From assembly GCF_002770725.1 (NCBI RefSeq), contig NZ_NQVN01000023.1:16470-80469 (forward strand): a stretch of 64,000 nt of DNA, in the 5' to 3' direction. Positions 29,943 to 39,937 of the stretch are shown in pieces (positions within the stretch are counted from its first letter, which is position 1; each line of letters opens with the position of its first letter). The position numbers and the translations under genes are program-made. Source of the DNA: Pleomorphomonas carboxyditropha. GTDB taxonomy: Bacteria > Pseudomonadota > Alphaproteobacteria > Rhizobiales > Pleomorphomonadaceae. The notes under the pieces are model-generated. The model had not been told where the DNA came from. It saw only the letters and a program-made list of their open reading frames with translations, and did no database searches.

Positions 29943-29958
29943 TACCGACTAGTTGGTA
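29943..29958 (+). promoter_or_regulatory. TetR-type operator
   Basis: TACCGACTAGTTGGTA is symmetric at 14 of 16 positions and lies 24 bp before the regulator start. It is of the ACCNACTAGTNGGT type often bound by TetR repressors that regulate their own operon. Confidence 0.7.
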
Positions 29959-29981
29959 TGTATTATTGCGAGGAGGACGCG

Positions 29982-30641
29982 ATGTCGAGACCCGCTGCCA
30001 GACCGGATGCCCGTTCCAGGCTGCTCGACGCCGCCCTCGCGGTGATCCGCGCCAAGGGCTATTCGGCAACCACGGTGGACGAGCTCTGCGCGGCGGCCGG
30101 GGTGACCAAGGGCGCCTTCTTCCATCATTTCCGCAGCAAGGACGAGCTCGGCGTCGCCGCGGCCGATCACTGGTCCGACACCACCGGCGCCCTGTTCGCC
30201 GGCGCGCCCTATCACCGGCACGCCGATCCGCTCGACCGCATCCTCGGCTATGTCGATTTCCGCAAAGCGCTGCTCGAGGGCGGCGTGCCGGATTTCACCT
30301 GCCTGGTCGGCACCATGGTGCAGGAGACCTACGACAGCGTGCCGGCCATCCGCGACGCCTGCGACCGCAGCATCAGCGGCCATGCGGCGACGCTCGTGGC
30401 CGACATCGAGGCGGCGATGGCCGAGCGGGGCATGACGCCCGAGTGGACGGCGCAGTCGCTCGCCCTGCATAGCCAGGCGGTGCTGCAGGGCGCGTTCATC
30501 CTCGCCAAGGCCAAGGGCGGGGCGGAGGTGGCCGCCGACAGCATCGACCACCTCAGGCGCTACATCGAATTGCTGTTCGGCCGGAGGCCGGAAAGCATCG
30601 ACCGAGAGGGTCCGGCGAGGACGGTCGCCGGACGGCTCTGA
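29982..30641 (+). CDS. TetR-family repressor of the VOC-GST operon
   Basis: The product is 219 aa from the ATG at 29982, which has AGGAGGA just upstream. The N-terminal HTH is SRLLDAALAVIRAKGYSATT, then CAAAGVTKGAFFHHFRSKDE. The C-terminal domain is helical, with TetR_C-like LVGTMVQETYDSVPAIRDAC. It heads a three-gene cluster with a VOC protein and a glutathione transferase, suggesting control of a detoxification response through the operator at 29943-29958. Confidence 0.9.
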   Translation: MSRPAARPDARSRLLDAALAVIRAKGYSATTVDELCAAAGVTKGAFFHHFRSKDELGVAAADHWSDTTGALFAGAPYHRHADPLDRILGYVDFRKALLEGGVPDFTCLVGTMVQETYDSVPAIRDACDRSISGHAATLVADIEAAMAERGMTPEWTAQSLALHSQAVLQGAFILAKAKGGAEVAADSIDHLRRYIELLFGRRPESIDREGPARTVAGRL

Positions 30642-30674
30642 AACGGCTTCGCGTTTCAAGAGGAGGAAACCGAC

Positions 30675-31160
30675 ATGACCGATCTCGTGACATGCCTGTG
30701 GTTCGACCACGGCGAAGCCCGCAAGGCGGCCGAGTTCTATGCCGCGACCTTTCCCGACAGCCACGTCGGCCGCGCCATGGCCGCCCCCGACGATTTTCCC
30801 GGCGGCCAGGAAGGCGCCGAGCTGACCGTGGAATTCACCGTGCTGGGGCGACCGTTCGTCGGCCTCAACGGCGGACCGCTTTTCACGCCGGACGAAGCGG
30901 TCAGCTTCATGGTGGTGACCGACAGCCAGGAGGAAACGGACCGCTACTGGAACGCGGTCGTCGGAAACGGCGGCGCTGAGAGCGAGTGCGGCTGGTGCAA
31001 GGACCGCTGGGGCTTTTCCTGGCAGATCACGCCGAAGCTGCTGCTCGACCTGACCGCCGGTCCCGACCGCGCCAAGGCGAAGCGCGTCTTCGACGCGATG
31101 ATGACCATGCGCAAGATCGACATCGCGGCGCTGGAACAGGCGGCGGCCGCCGGTCCGTGA
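30675..31160 (+). CDS. VOC-superfamily (PhnB-like) protein
   Basis: The product is 161 aa. PhnB-type features are the start [18 protein letters not shown], the middle [14 protein letters not shown], and [17 protein letters not shown]. The end has [17 protein letters not shown]. These proteins have the glyoxalase/bleomycin-resistance fold, and many are annotated as 3-demethylubiquinone methyltransferase-like without proof. AGAGGAGGAAA precedes the start. It probably acts with the GST gene that follows. Confidence 0.87.
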   Translation: MTDLVTCLWFDHGEARKAAEFYAATFPDSHVGRAMAAPDDFPGGQEGAELTVEFTVLGRPFVGLNGGPLFTPDEAVSFMVVTDSQEETDRYWNAVVGNGGAESECGWCKDRWGFSWQITPKLLLDLTAGPDRAKAKRVFDAMMTMRKIDIAALEQAAAAGP

Positions 31161-31181
31161 CGCGAGCCGGGGGAGGCTTCG

Positions 31182-31829
31182 ATGATCCCGACCATCACCG
31201 CCTTCGAGCGCTCGCCCGACGGCGGCAAGGGACTGGCGCGCGACATGCGCGTGCGCTGGGCGCTGGAGGAGGCGGGCCAGCCCTACGAGGTTCGGCTCGT
31301 TTCCTTCCGGGCGATGAAGGAGGCGGCGCATCTCACGCTGCACCCCTTCGGCCAGATTCCCACCTATGAGGACGGCGGCCTCGTGCTGTTCGAGACGGGA
31401 TCGATCGTTCTGCATATCGCCGAGCAGGATGCGAACCTGCTGCCGAGGGCGGCGAAGCCGAGGGCGCGGGCGATCACCTGGATGTTCGCGGCGCTCAACA
31501 CGGTGGAGCCGCCGATCCTCGATCGCGAGACCACCTGGCTGCTCGAACGCGAGACATCCTGGGGCGCCGAGCGCCTGCGTCTCACCGAGGACCGCATCCG
31601 CGTCCGGCTGTCCCAGCTTGCCGCCCGGCTCGGCGACGCCGAATGGCTGGACGGCGCGTTCAGCGCCGGCGACCTGATGATGGCGTCGGTGCTGCTCCGC
31701 CTGGCGGACTCGTCCGCCATGCTCGGCGAATTCCCCAATCTCGCCGCCTACGTCGCCCGCGCCGAAGCCCGCCCCGCCTACCAGCGCGCCTTCGCCGCCC
31801 AGCTGGCGGTGTTCAGGGAGGGGGCGTGA
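31182..31829 (+). CDS. glutathione S-transferase family protein
   Basis: The product is 215 aa. The thioredoxin-like N-terminal domain has RVRWALEEAGQPYEVRLV, the cis-Pro motif HPFGQIPTYEDG and the glutathione gamma-Glu contact FETGSIVLHIAE. The C-terminal domain is helical, with FSAGDLMMASVLLR. It should conjugate electrophiles to glutathione in the cytoplasm. The gap to the VOC gene is 21 bp and supports one transcript. Confidence 0.9.
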   Translation: MIPTITAFERSPDGGKGLARDMRVRWALEEAGQPYEVRLVSFRAMKEAAHLTLHPFGQIPTYEDGGLVLFETGSIVLHIAEQDANLLPRAAKPRARAITWMFAALNTVEPPILDRETTWLLERETSWGAERLRLTEDRIRVRLSQLAARLGDAEWLDGAFSAGDLMMASVLLRLADSSAMLGEFPNLAAYVARAEARPAYQRAFAAQLAVFREGA

Positions 31830-31880
31830 CAGGTTCTGGAGAGTGGTGGCGGGAGAAGCGTCCTATGCTAGGATATCTCC

Positions 31881-32087
31881 ATGAAACAGCGCTCCTCCAA
31901 GCTTCCGCCGGTCTCCGCCAGCAGCGGTGTCGTGCTGGGCCGATCCGCCTTCCGGCAAATCAGCGCCGTCGAGGGCATCAAGCTGTCGAAGGAATCGGAA
32001 ACGCTGTTCTCCGACTTTGACAGGCAAGGACTTTCGGCCGAGGAACGGCGCCGGGCTCTTCTGGAGAGGCATGCCAGGAAGGCTTGA
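31881..32087 (+). CDS. Fic-associated antitoxin (VbhA/YhfG-like)
   Basis: The product is 68 aa, helical and basic at its end (AEERRRALLERHARKA). Position and size match small antitoxins that place an inhibitory helix in the Fic ATP site. The expected [S/T]xxxE[G/N] motif appears one residue short as SAVEG, within AFRQISAVEGIKLSKES. The stop overlaps the Fic start by 3-4 bp. Assignment rests on context plus this motif. Confidence 0.75.
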   Translation: MKQRSSKLPPVSASSGVVLGRSAFRQISAVEGIKLSKESETLFSDFDRQGLSAEERRRALLERHARKA

Positions 32088-32680
32088 TCCAGGTGTTCTA
32101 CGACGCCGTGCCCGATCCCTACTGTTATGCCGGAACGACGGTCCTCAAGAATCGCCTTGGGCTTAGAGATCAAGCAGCGCTGGACGCCTTCGAACACGAA
32201 TTGACGGCCCAGCGGTTTGACGAGCCCTTACCGGCTGGGCGCCTGAGCGTCCGGCACTATCAGGCCCTTCATAGGCATCTTTTCCAAGATGTGTATTCAT
32301 GGGCCGGGCGGTTCCGGACTGTTCGAATTTCCAAGGCGGGAAGCATGTTCTGCTATCCGGAGCATATCGCTTCGGAAATGCGCAAACTGTTCCTCGACCT
32401 CAAGAACCAAGACCTGTTTCGCGGCCTGACGCCTGGGGAATTTGCCGACCGCGCCGCCCATTTCCTTGCCGACCTCAACGCCATTCATGCCTTTCGTGAG
32501 GGTAACGGACGAACGCAGCTCGTGTTCTTCACAGTCCTGGCGTTGCAGGCGGGCCATCCCCTTGATCTCGACGCGCTCGATCCGGAGGCCTTTCTTGCGG
32601 CCATGGTGAAGAGCTTCCGGGGCGATGAAGCAGCCCTGAATAGCGCGGTAAGCCGTCTCGTCAGGTCGAATAGGAAATGA
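32084..32680 (+). CDS. Fic-domain protein (AMPylator-type toxin)
   Basis: The product is 198 aa. The Fic core motif is intact: HAFREGNGRTQ near residue 140, with the catalytic His and the Glu, Gly, Asn, Gly and Arg that bind nucleotide phosphates. The flap region YSWAGRFRTVRISKAG is also present. Class I Fic toxins transfer AMP to targets such as topoisomerases; the target here is unknown. Translation starts at TTG 32084 overlapping the antitoxin stop (TTGA), which indicates coupling. Confidence 0.9.
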   Translation: MIQVFYDAVPDPYCYAGTTVLKNRLGLRDQAALDAFEHELTAQRFDEPLPAGRLSVRHYQALHRHLFQDVYSWAGRFRTVRISKAGSMFCYPEHIASEMRKLFLDLKNQDLFRGLTPGEFADRAAHFLADLNAIHAFREGNGRTQLVFFTVLALQAGHPLDLDALDPEAFLAAMVKSFRGDEAALNSAVSRLVRSNRK

Positions 32681-32873
32681 GCTTTTGAGCGTTGGCCAAG
32701 TCGATGTGAGTTTCCGGCAGTAACTCCTGGCCGCATTTCCTGATGGGCTTTAGTGGTCCGCCTCCGCCGCCCGCCCGGCTCGAACCGGCGCTGCCGGCGG
32801 GGGAGGGGGCAGCCGCGTTCTCGAGGAAACGAATCCCTCGGCCGGCAGCCGGCAGATTGTGCGACGCGGCTCT

Positions 32874-33761
32874 TCACCCGGCCGCCGCGCGATAGTCGTC
32901 GGCCAGTTGGCCGATGGAGGGATGCCGCGCCAGGGTTTCGGGGCGGGATATGATGCCGATGTCCCAAGACAGGTCCGGCTCGACGAGGGGCAGGCGGACG
33001 GTTTTTCGCAGGGCGGATTCCGGGATCAGGCCCCTGACGAAAACGAACGCCGCCTCGTTGTCGGCCACCAGGTCGTAGGCGACGTTGAGGTCGTGGCTGA
33101 TGCGCGTCCGGATGGTCGGCGTCAGGCCGTCGCGGCGGAAGCGGGCCATGAGCTGGGCCTGCATCCTGAAGCTGTCGTCGAGCATCACCTGCGGATAGCG
33201 GGCGACGTCGGCGAGGCGGAGGCCCGCCTTGCCGGCCAGCGGGTGGCCGGCGCCGACCAGCACGACATAGTCGTCGCGATAAAGGCTGAGGTAGGCTAGG
33301 CCCTTGTCGGTTCCGGGGTTGATGGTGATGGCGAAATCGAGCGAGCCGTCCACCACCGACGCCTCGCAGTCGCTGTCGGAATGCTCGGCCATGTCGAGGT
33401 GCAGGTCCTCGTAGCCGGCGATCAGCCGCATGATGCGCTCGACGCCGAGGCTGAACAGCGTGCCCGGCGAGAAGCCCATCTTCAACTGGGTCTTGCGCAT
33501 CTTGGGGTTGGCGCCGATGCCGTCCCGGATCTCCGCGGCGGTGCCGAGGATCAGCTCGGCCTTTTCCCTGAGGCGCAGCCCTCTTTCGGTCGGGATCATG
33601 CCGCGCGCCGTGCGGAGGAACAGCCGGACGCCCAGCTCCTCCTCCAGCATGATGATCTTGCGGCTCACCGCCTGCTGGGTCACGCAAAGGCCCTCGGCGG
33701 CGCGGGTGAGCGTTCCGACGCGGTAGACCTCCATGAAGTATCTGAGCGAATCGAAATCCAA
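32874..33761 (-). CDS. LysR-family transcriptional regulator, TTG start
   Basis: The product is 295 aa from TTG 33761, chosen because [16 protein letters not shown] then begins at the family's normal position and GAGG lies 7 bp upstream. Longer frames add a basic unconserved tail. The HTH is [18 protein letters not shown], followed by the linker helix [16 protein letters not shown]. The C-terminal half is the periplasmic-binding-like effector domain. Its target is unknown; it is divergent from the chemoreceptor-like gene and the alcohol dehydrogenase cluster lies beyond. Confidence 0.88.
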   Translation of the reverse strand: MDFDSLRYFMEVYRVGTLTRAAEGLCVTQQAVSRKIIMLEEELGVRLFLRTARGMIPTERGLRLREKAELILGTAAEIRDGIGANPKMRKTQLKMGFSPGTLFSLGVERIMRLIAGYEDLHLDMAEHSDSDCEASVVDGSLDFAITINPGTDKGLAYLSLYRDDYVVLVGAGHPLAGKAGLRLADVARYPQVMLDDSFRMQAQLMARFRRDGLTPTIRTRISHDLNVAYDLVADNEAAFVFVRGLIPESALRKTVRLPLVEPDLSWDIGIISRPETLARHPSIGQLADDYRAAAG

Positions 33762-34023
33762 GAACCCGCCTCGCTCCCCGGGGTGTCGGTGCGTCTGCCG
33801 AGGGAGCATAGCCGAGATCGGCGCCGCGGCAAAACGTCCGTCGGGCGTGGATCGCCGGCGCGTCTTCCTCATGCGAGCCCGCATCGCCCGGAAAAATGCG
33901 CCGGGCCGTTCAGGCCGGCGCTTGCCTGAACGAAAATTTAAGTCCGCCGATCTAGCAATTATTCCCGGTCGCAATCAAAGGGAAGACACTCGCCTTGGTC
34001 GTTTGGACTGGGAAGGAAAGACC

Positions 34024-35313
34024 ATGTTCGGATTGAGCGGAAAACGGGAAAAGCTGCAGCCGTCCATCGCGGAGATCGTCTCCATCGCCATGGATTCTTC
34101 GGCGTCCGGAATGTACGTCAACTGCCTCGCCCCGGAGCGGGAGGGGCTGGTCTACGCCAACAGGAGCTTCCTGGACGGCATCGGCTATCCGTCCCTCGAA
34201 GCGCTCAGGGGGCGCCCCATCGGCACGCTGTTCGCCGATGTCCAGTACGGCGGCCAGCCGCTGCCCGAATTCGTCGCGATGGTGGAGGCGGCCATCCAGC
34301 AGCACGGCAAGTGGTCCGGCCCGGCCATCTACAAGACCTTCCAGGGCGGCACCTTCGGCGTGCTGGGCGACGTGTCCCTGGCGGTGGTCGAGGGGGTTCC
34401 CTACGCCTGCGCCGTCTTCCGGGACATCGCCAACAGCGAGGCCAACTTCGCCCGCAACCGCCAGCTCCAGGAGCTGACCGGCACGTTCCGGCACGGCATC
34501 GGCGGCGTCGCCGAAACCGTGATGGAGTCGGCCGCCTCGCTCCGGGAAACCGCCGAAAAGCTGATCGGCCAGGCCCGGCACACCAGCGGCGAGACCTCGG
34601 CGCTGGCCTCGCTCACCGACCGGACGGCCGGCAACGTGCGCTCGGTGGCGGCCGCCACCGAGGAGCTCTCGTCGTCGATCGGCGAAATCGGCCGCCAGGT
34701 CGCCCTGTCGGCCGAAGTCGCCCGGGAGGCGTCCGGACAGGCGGAATCCACCACCACCGTCGTCGGCAACCTCGCCGCGTCGGCGGCGCGCATCGGCGAC
34801 GTCATCCGGCTGATCCAGGAAATCGCCGAGCAGACCAATCTCCTGGCGCTCAACGCCACCATCGAGGCGGCGCGGGCCGGCGAGGCCGGCAAGGGCTTCG
34901 CCGTGGTCGCCGCCGAGGTGAAGACCCTGGCCAACCAGACGGCGCGCGCCACCGAGGACATCTCCACCCAGGTGTCGGGCATTCAGGACGCGACGACCGA
35001 AACCGTCTCGGCGATCCGCACCGTCGCCGCGACGATCGGCCGCATCAACGAGATCTCGTCGTCGATCGCGGCGGCCGTCCAGCAGCAGTCCGACGCCGCG
35101 CGGGAGATCGCCGACAACGTCGTCCAGGCGTCGGACGGCGCCGAGAGCATCAGCGGCGCCCTGAAGAACCTGGAGACGGCGGCGCACGAGACCGAGCTGG
35201 CGGCCTCGGCCGTCAGCGAGAGATCGGCGGACCTGTCCACCCAGTCGGATACGCTCAACAGGCAGGCCCAGGGCTTCCTCGAGGCGCTCGGCAACAGCTA
35301 CCAGGCGCTGTGA
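34024..35313 (+). CDS. soluble PAS-domain methyl-accepting chemotaxis-like protein
   Basis: The product is 429 aa with no membrane helix. A PAS domain spans about 20-140 ([20 protein letters not shown], then [13 protein letters not shown]). The signalling coiled coil spans about 160-425, with the highly conserved tip [18 protein letters not shown] that contacts CheA/CheW. It is likely a cytoplasmic sensor of redox, light or a small molecule. No che genes are nearby. A GGAAGGAAAGACC site precedes the start. Confidence 0.9.
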   Translation: MFGLSGKREKLQPSIAEIVSIAMDSSASGMYVNCLAPEREGLVYANRSFLDGIGYPSLEALRGRPIGTLFADVQYGGQPLPEFVAMVEAAIQQHGKWSGPAIYKTFQGGTFGVLGDVSLAVVEGVPYACAVFRDIANSEANFARNRQLQELTGTFRHGIGGVAETVMESAASLRETAEKLIGQARHTSGETSALASLTDRTAGNVRSVAAATEELSSSIGEIGRQVALSAEVAREASGQAESTTTVVGNLAASAARIGDVIRLIQEIAEQTNLLALNATIEAARAGEAGKGFAVVAAEVKTLANQTARATEDISTQVSGIQDATTETVSAIRTVAATIGRINEISSSIAAAVQQQSDAAREIADNVVQASDGAESISGALKNLETAAHETELAASAVSERSADLSTQSDTLNRQAQGFLEALGNSYQAL

Positions 35314-35327
35314 CGGCCGATGGCGGC

Positions 35328-36473
<1,146 letters not shown>

Positions 36474-36492
36474 GATGTTCTCCCGAAAATGG

Positions 36493-38442
36493 TCAGAGCT
36501 GGAAGGCGGTCTGGTAGCCGGTCTCGAGCGCGTTGCGGATGCGGCCGGGCTTGGCGGCGTCGCCGAGCAGGAACACCCGGTCGAAGGCGCCGGTGAGATG
36601 CTCCATCGGCACCGGCGTCGGGCGGTTGCCGAGCGACAGCACGTAGCGGTCGAAATCGAAGGTGCGCGTCTCGCCGGTGTCGCGCTGCTCGAACACCGCC
36701 TGCCGGCCGTCGATGCCGACGAGGCGGTGGCCGGCGTAGAAATCGACGTCATGCGTCTTGAGGTGGGCCATGATGTCCAGGAGGTTCTGGAAATAGAGCC
36801 CCGGCCCAATGGCGTCGGCCATCTCGAAGACGGTGACCTCGTTGCCGCCGTTGGCCAGCAGCTCCGCCGTCTCGATGCCGGTCATGCCCGAGCCGATCAC
36901 CGCCACCTTGCTGTCGGCGATCTTCGCCTGGCCCGACAGCACGTCCGTCGCCGTCACCGTGATGTCGGAGCGCTTGAGATTGGGCGGCAGGAAAGGCTCG
37001 GAGCCGGCGGCCACCAGGACGGCGTAGGGCTTCAGGGCGGCGAGGCTCTCGACGGTCGCCTCCTCGCCCAGGCGGACCTCGACGCCGGCCGCCTCCACCT
37101 GGTGCACCAGCCAGTCGAGCAGCCAGCCGATCTTCTCCTTGCCCGGCGGCACCTCAGCCAGCAGCAACTGGCCGCCGAGCCGGTCCTGCTTCTCGAAGAT
37201 CACCGGCCGGAACTTGCGCCGGGCGAGGATGCGCGCCGCCTCCAGCCCGGCCGGACCGCCGCCGATCACCGCCACCACACGGCCGTCGCCGTCCTCCGGC
37301 ATGTCGCCGTAGCGGATCTCGCGGCCGGCCTCGATGTTGATGGCGCAGCGGCAGGGCAGGTGGGTGAAGTCGGCCGAGATCAGCGTCTCCATGCAGAACA
37401 GGCAGGAGATGCAGCGGCGGATGTCGTCGATCCGCCCCTCCTTCGCCTTGTTGGCCCATTCGGGATCGGCGAAATGCTGGCGGGCGGAGCCGACGAAATC
37501 GAGCTTGCCTTCCTCGAGCACCTTGTCGGCGAAGGCCGGGTCGCGGATGGCGGCGACGCCGATCACCGGTACCTTCACCGCCTTCTTGACCGCCTCGGAC
37601 AGGTAGAGCTTCCAGCCCTCTCCGTAGGAGGTCGGCTCCCAGGCGACGCTCATGGTCTCGTAGATGCCGGCGCTGACGTCGATGGCGTCGACGCCGAGCT
37701 TCTCCAGTTCCTGGGCGATGCGGACGCCGTCCTCGAGCTTCAGGCTCGGCTGGCCTTCGACGAACTCGTCGACGGACAGGCGCACCACCAGCGGGAAATC
37801 CGGGCCGCAGGCGCGGCGGATGGCCTCGACGATCTCGGCCAGGAAGCGCAGGCGGTTGTCGAAACTGCCGCCGTAGCGGTCGTCGCGCCGGTTGGTGTAG
37901 GGGCTGAGGAATTCGTTGACGAGATAGCCGTGGGCGCCGTGCACCTCGACGCCGTCGAGCCCGGCCTTTTTCAGGCGGAGCGCCGCGGCGGCGAACTTGC
38001 CGACCATGTCCTCCACCTCGGCGGTGGTCATCGCCGCCGTCGGCTGGTGGACGACGCCGCATTCGGTGACCGACGGCGCCAGCATCGGCAGGTTCTCGTT
38101 GATGGCGCTGACGCCCTGCCGGCCGGGGTGGTAGATCTGGCCGATGATCCGGGCATCATGGGCGTGGACGCTGTCGGCCAGCCGTTCGAGGCCGGCGATG
38201 AAGCGGTCGTCGGCGGCGGCGATCTGGTGGGTGTTGCCCTTGCCGCGCCGGTAGTCGACGATCATGCATTCGGTGAAGATCAGGCCGACGCCGCCCTTGG
38301 CGCGCGCCGTATAGAAGGCGATATCGGCCTCGGACACCGAACCGTCGGCATTGGCCAGGTAGTTGCCCATCGGCGACATGACCACGCGGTTCTTGAGTTC
38401 GAGCGTGCCGATGCGTCCCTTCGAGAAAAGATGCGTGAACAT
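36493..38442 (-). CDS. NADH:flavin oxidoreductase / 2,4-dienoyl-CoA reductase-like enzyme
   Basis: The product is 649 aa from ATG 38442 (AGAGGA 6 bp upstream). The N-terminal 360 residues are an FMN-binding barrel with LKNRVVMSPMGNYLA, GQIYHPGRQG and VEVHGAHGYLVNEFLSP. Four Cys for an iron-sulphur cluster lie near 340-365 (CISCLFCME and PCRCAIN). The C-terminal part binds FAD and NAD(P)H (VIGGGPAGLEAARIL and VIGSGMTGIETAELL). This is the layout of FadH, trimethylamine dehydrogenase and related reductases; the exact substrate cannot be told. Confidence 0.92.
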   Translation of the reverse strand: MFTHLFSKGRIGTLELKNRVVMSPMGNYLANADGSVSEADIAFYTARAKGGVGLIFTECMIVDYRRGKGNTHQIAAADDRFIAGLERLADSVHAHDARIIGQIYHPGRQGVSAINENLPMLAPSVTECGVVHQPTAAMTTAEVEDMVGKFAAAALRLKKAGLDGVEVHGAHGYLVNEFLSPYTNRRDDRYGGSFDNRLRFLAEIVEAIRRACGPDFPLVVRLSVDEFVEGQPSLKLEDGVRIAQELEKLGVDAIDVSAGIYETMSVAWEPTSYGEGWKLYLSEAVKKAVKVPVIGVAAIRDPAFADKVLEEGKLDFVGSARQHFADPEWANKAKEGRIDDIRRCISCLFCMETLISADFTHLPCRCAINIEAGREIRYGDMPEDGDGRVVAVIGGGPAGLEAARILARRKFRPVIFEKQDRLGGQLLLAEVPPGKEKIGWLLDWLVHQVEAAGVEVRLGEEATVESLAALKPYAVLVAAGSEPFLPPNLKRSDITVTATDVLSGQAKIADSKVAVIGSGMTGIETAELLANGGNEVTVFEMADAIGPGLYFQNLLDIMAHLKTHDVDFYAGHRLVGIDGRQAVFEQRDTGETRTFDFDRYVLSLGNRPTPVPMEHLTGAFDRVFLLGDAAKPGRIRNALETGYQTAFQL

Positions 38443-38711
38443 CCTGCGTCCTCTGTAGTTTCCTTGAGATAATTCCGGTCGCGACGGCGGGTAATTACTC
38501 ATGGAGGCGGCCTGAATTTGCCAAGATAAGTCATTATGCTTACGCTTTTCAGGCGGATTCATAGGTGATCAGACAGCACGAATGCCGGATAGACTGCAAA
38601 CACAATTGTTTTGTGCCTGCCACAACGCGGATTTGTATACATATTACATGAGTTTTTGGGTGAGGATACTTGGGGCGGATGCCGCTTGAACGGTTTGGCA
38701 CTAGTGATATA

Positions 38712-38725
38712 TGATATGCATATCA
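38712..38725 (+). promoter_or_regulatory. perfect palindrome upstream of vapB
   Basis: TGATATGCATATCA is a 14-bp perfect palindrome ending 13 bp before the antitoxin ATG and adjoining the ribosome site. It is a strong candidate autoregulatory operator for the VapBC complex. Confidence 0.65.
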
Positions 38726-38738
38726 GATGGAGATGAAG

Positions 38739-38951
38739 ATGCGGGCGCTGGTCGATATTCCCGACGACATGGTCGAAAAGCTGAACGCCCTGTCGCGCGA
38801 GCGGGGCGTCTCGAGGGCGTCGCTGATCCGGGCGGCGCTGTCCCGCCTGGTCGACGAAGCGCAGACGAGCGACGTCGACGCGGCCTTCGGCCTCTGGCGC
38901 GGCGGCGAGGACGGCCTCGCCTACCAGGAGCGGATGCGTTCGGAATGGTGA
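38739..38951 (+). CDS. vapB: VapB-like ribbon-helix-helix antitoxin
   Basis: The product is 70 aa from ATG 38739, preferred because GGAG lies 6 bp upstream; two earlier in-frame ATGs overlap or precede that site. The ribbon-helix-helix is RALVDIPDDMVEKLNALS, then SRASLIRAALSRLVDE. The tail ends with QERMRSEW. It overlaps the PIN-domain toxin by 7 bp, the usual vapBC layout. Confidence 0.87.
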   Translation: MRALVDIPDDMVEKLNALSRERGVSRASLIRAALSRLVDEAQTSDVDAAFGLWRGGEDGLAYQERMRSEW

Positions 38952-39316
38952 AGCCCGTCTTCGACAGTTGCATCCTGATCGACTATCTTCAGGGCGTTCC
39001 GGAAGCCCGCGAGGAACTGAGGCGCTATGACCGCAGCGCCATCAGCATCGTCACCTGGATGGAGGTGATGGTCGGCGCCGACGCGAGCGTCGAGGCGGCG
39101 ACGCGGGCCTTTCTCGCCGCCTTCGAAACGATCGGCGTCGACGCGGAGATCGCCGAGCGGGCGGTGGTCCTCCGGCGCGGATCGCGCATCCGCCTGCCCG
39201 ACGCGATCATCAAGGCGACGGCCGATGTGGCCGGGGCCTTGCTCGTCACGCGCAACAGCCGGGATTTCCCGCCGGATATGCCCGGCGTGCGGATTCCCTA
39301 TGGGCTGAAGGGGTGA
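38945..39316 (+). CDS. vapC: VapC-like PIN-domain ribonuclease toxin
   Basis: The product is 123 aa. PIN acidic residues are visible: Asp in VFDSCILIDYL, Glu in TWMEVMVG, Asp in RLPDAIIKATA and Asp in TRNSRDFP. Such toxins cut tRNA or rRNA when not bound by the antitoxin. The frame overlaps the antitoxin by 7 bp. A complete palindromic element follows after the stop. Confidence 0.9.
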   Translation: MVKPVFDSCILIDYLQGVPEAREELRRYDRSAISIVTWMEVMVGADASVEAATRAFLAAFETIGVDAEIAERAVVLRRGSRIRLPDAIIKATADVAGALLVTRNSRDFPPDMPGVRIPYGLKG

Positions 39317-39342
39317 GGCAGGGAGCGCCGGTGCCGGTTCAC

Positions 39343-39525
39343 GGGGCGCCCTATATCCGCCGCCCGCTCCGTCCTGCCCGAGGTCCTGCGCCTTCGCGCA
39401 GGATGATAGTTTGGTGGAGAGGGGTGGTGCGCTATCCGATTGTTTCATCTCTATAAATTGTCATCCTGCGCGAAGGCGCAGGACCTCGGGCAGGAAAGGG
39501 CGAGGGGGGTGTATAGGGCGCCCTG
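39343..39525. repeat. complete palindromic MITE-like element
   Basis: The left end is GGCGCCCTATATCCGCC and the right end GTATAGGGCGCC; the outer ends are exact inverse for 9 or more bases. Inner hairpins 39384-39403 and 39464-39483 share the TGC/GCA stem. The central GTGCGCTATCC and TATAAATT match the copies around the GIY-YIG gene. The element is about 180 bp. Confidence 0.87.
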
Positions 39526-39570
39526 CCACGGGCGAGCCGTTGAAGGACCGGCATCCAACCGCTTGGCCGA

Positions 39571-39589
39571 ACGGCTGAGTTTCAGCCGT
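39571..39589. other. small hairpin before hlyU-like gene
   Basis: ACGGCTGA (39571-39578) pairs with TCAGCCGT (39582-39589) around GTT. There is no T-run. It may be part of the leader of the next gene. Confidence 0.4.
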
Positions 39590-39652
39590 CCGCCTTGCCC
39601 TCCCTGGCGCCTCGCATTATTGCTTGGGACACGCCTCAGAGGAGAGAAGTCC

Positions 39653-39937
39653 ATGTCGTTCCTGAAAAAACTGTTCGGCCTCGGTGACAGCGCGCCGGCG
39701 GCGGAAAAGCCGGCCGAGACGCAGGACTACAAGGGCTTCAAGATCGCCGCGACGCCGTTCAAGGCCGAGGGGCAGTGGCAGCTTTGCGGCGTGGTCAGCC
39801 TGGAGGAGAACGGCGTCACGCGCGAGCACCGGTTCATCCGCGCCGACAAGTTCAGCGATCCCGACACGGCCAAGGACATGGCCTTCGAGAAGGGCCGGCT
39901 GATCGTCGACCAACTGGGCAAGTCGGTCTTCGAATGA
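39653..39937 (+). CDS. HlyU-family protein
   Basis: The product is 94 aa. The family pattern is FLKKLFG at the start, YKGFKIAATPFKAEGQWQL, then EHRFIRADKFSDPDTAKDMA and a final KGRLIVDQLG. Members are small, abundant in alphaproteobacteria and annotated as HlyU transcriptional activators by similarity; a DNA-binding role here is not shown. GGAGAG precedes the ATG. The stop overlaps the thioesterase start (ATGA). Confidence 0.85.
   Translation: MSFLKKLFGLGDSAPAAEKPAETQDYKGFKIAATPFKAEGQWQLCGVVSLEENGVTREHRFIRADKFSDPDTAKDMAFEKGRLIVDQLGKSVFE

Noticed and set aside
33762..33974. longer LysR start
   Set aside because: The extra residues are basic and unconserved, and the TTG start has a proper ribosome site and places the HTH normally.
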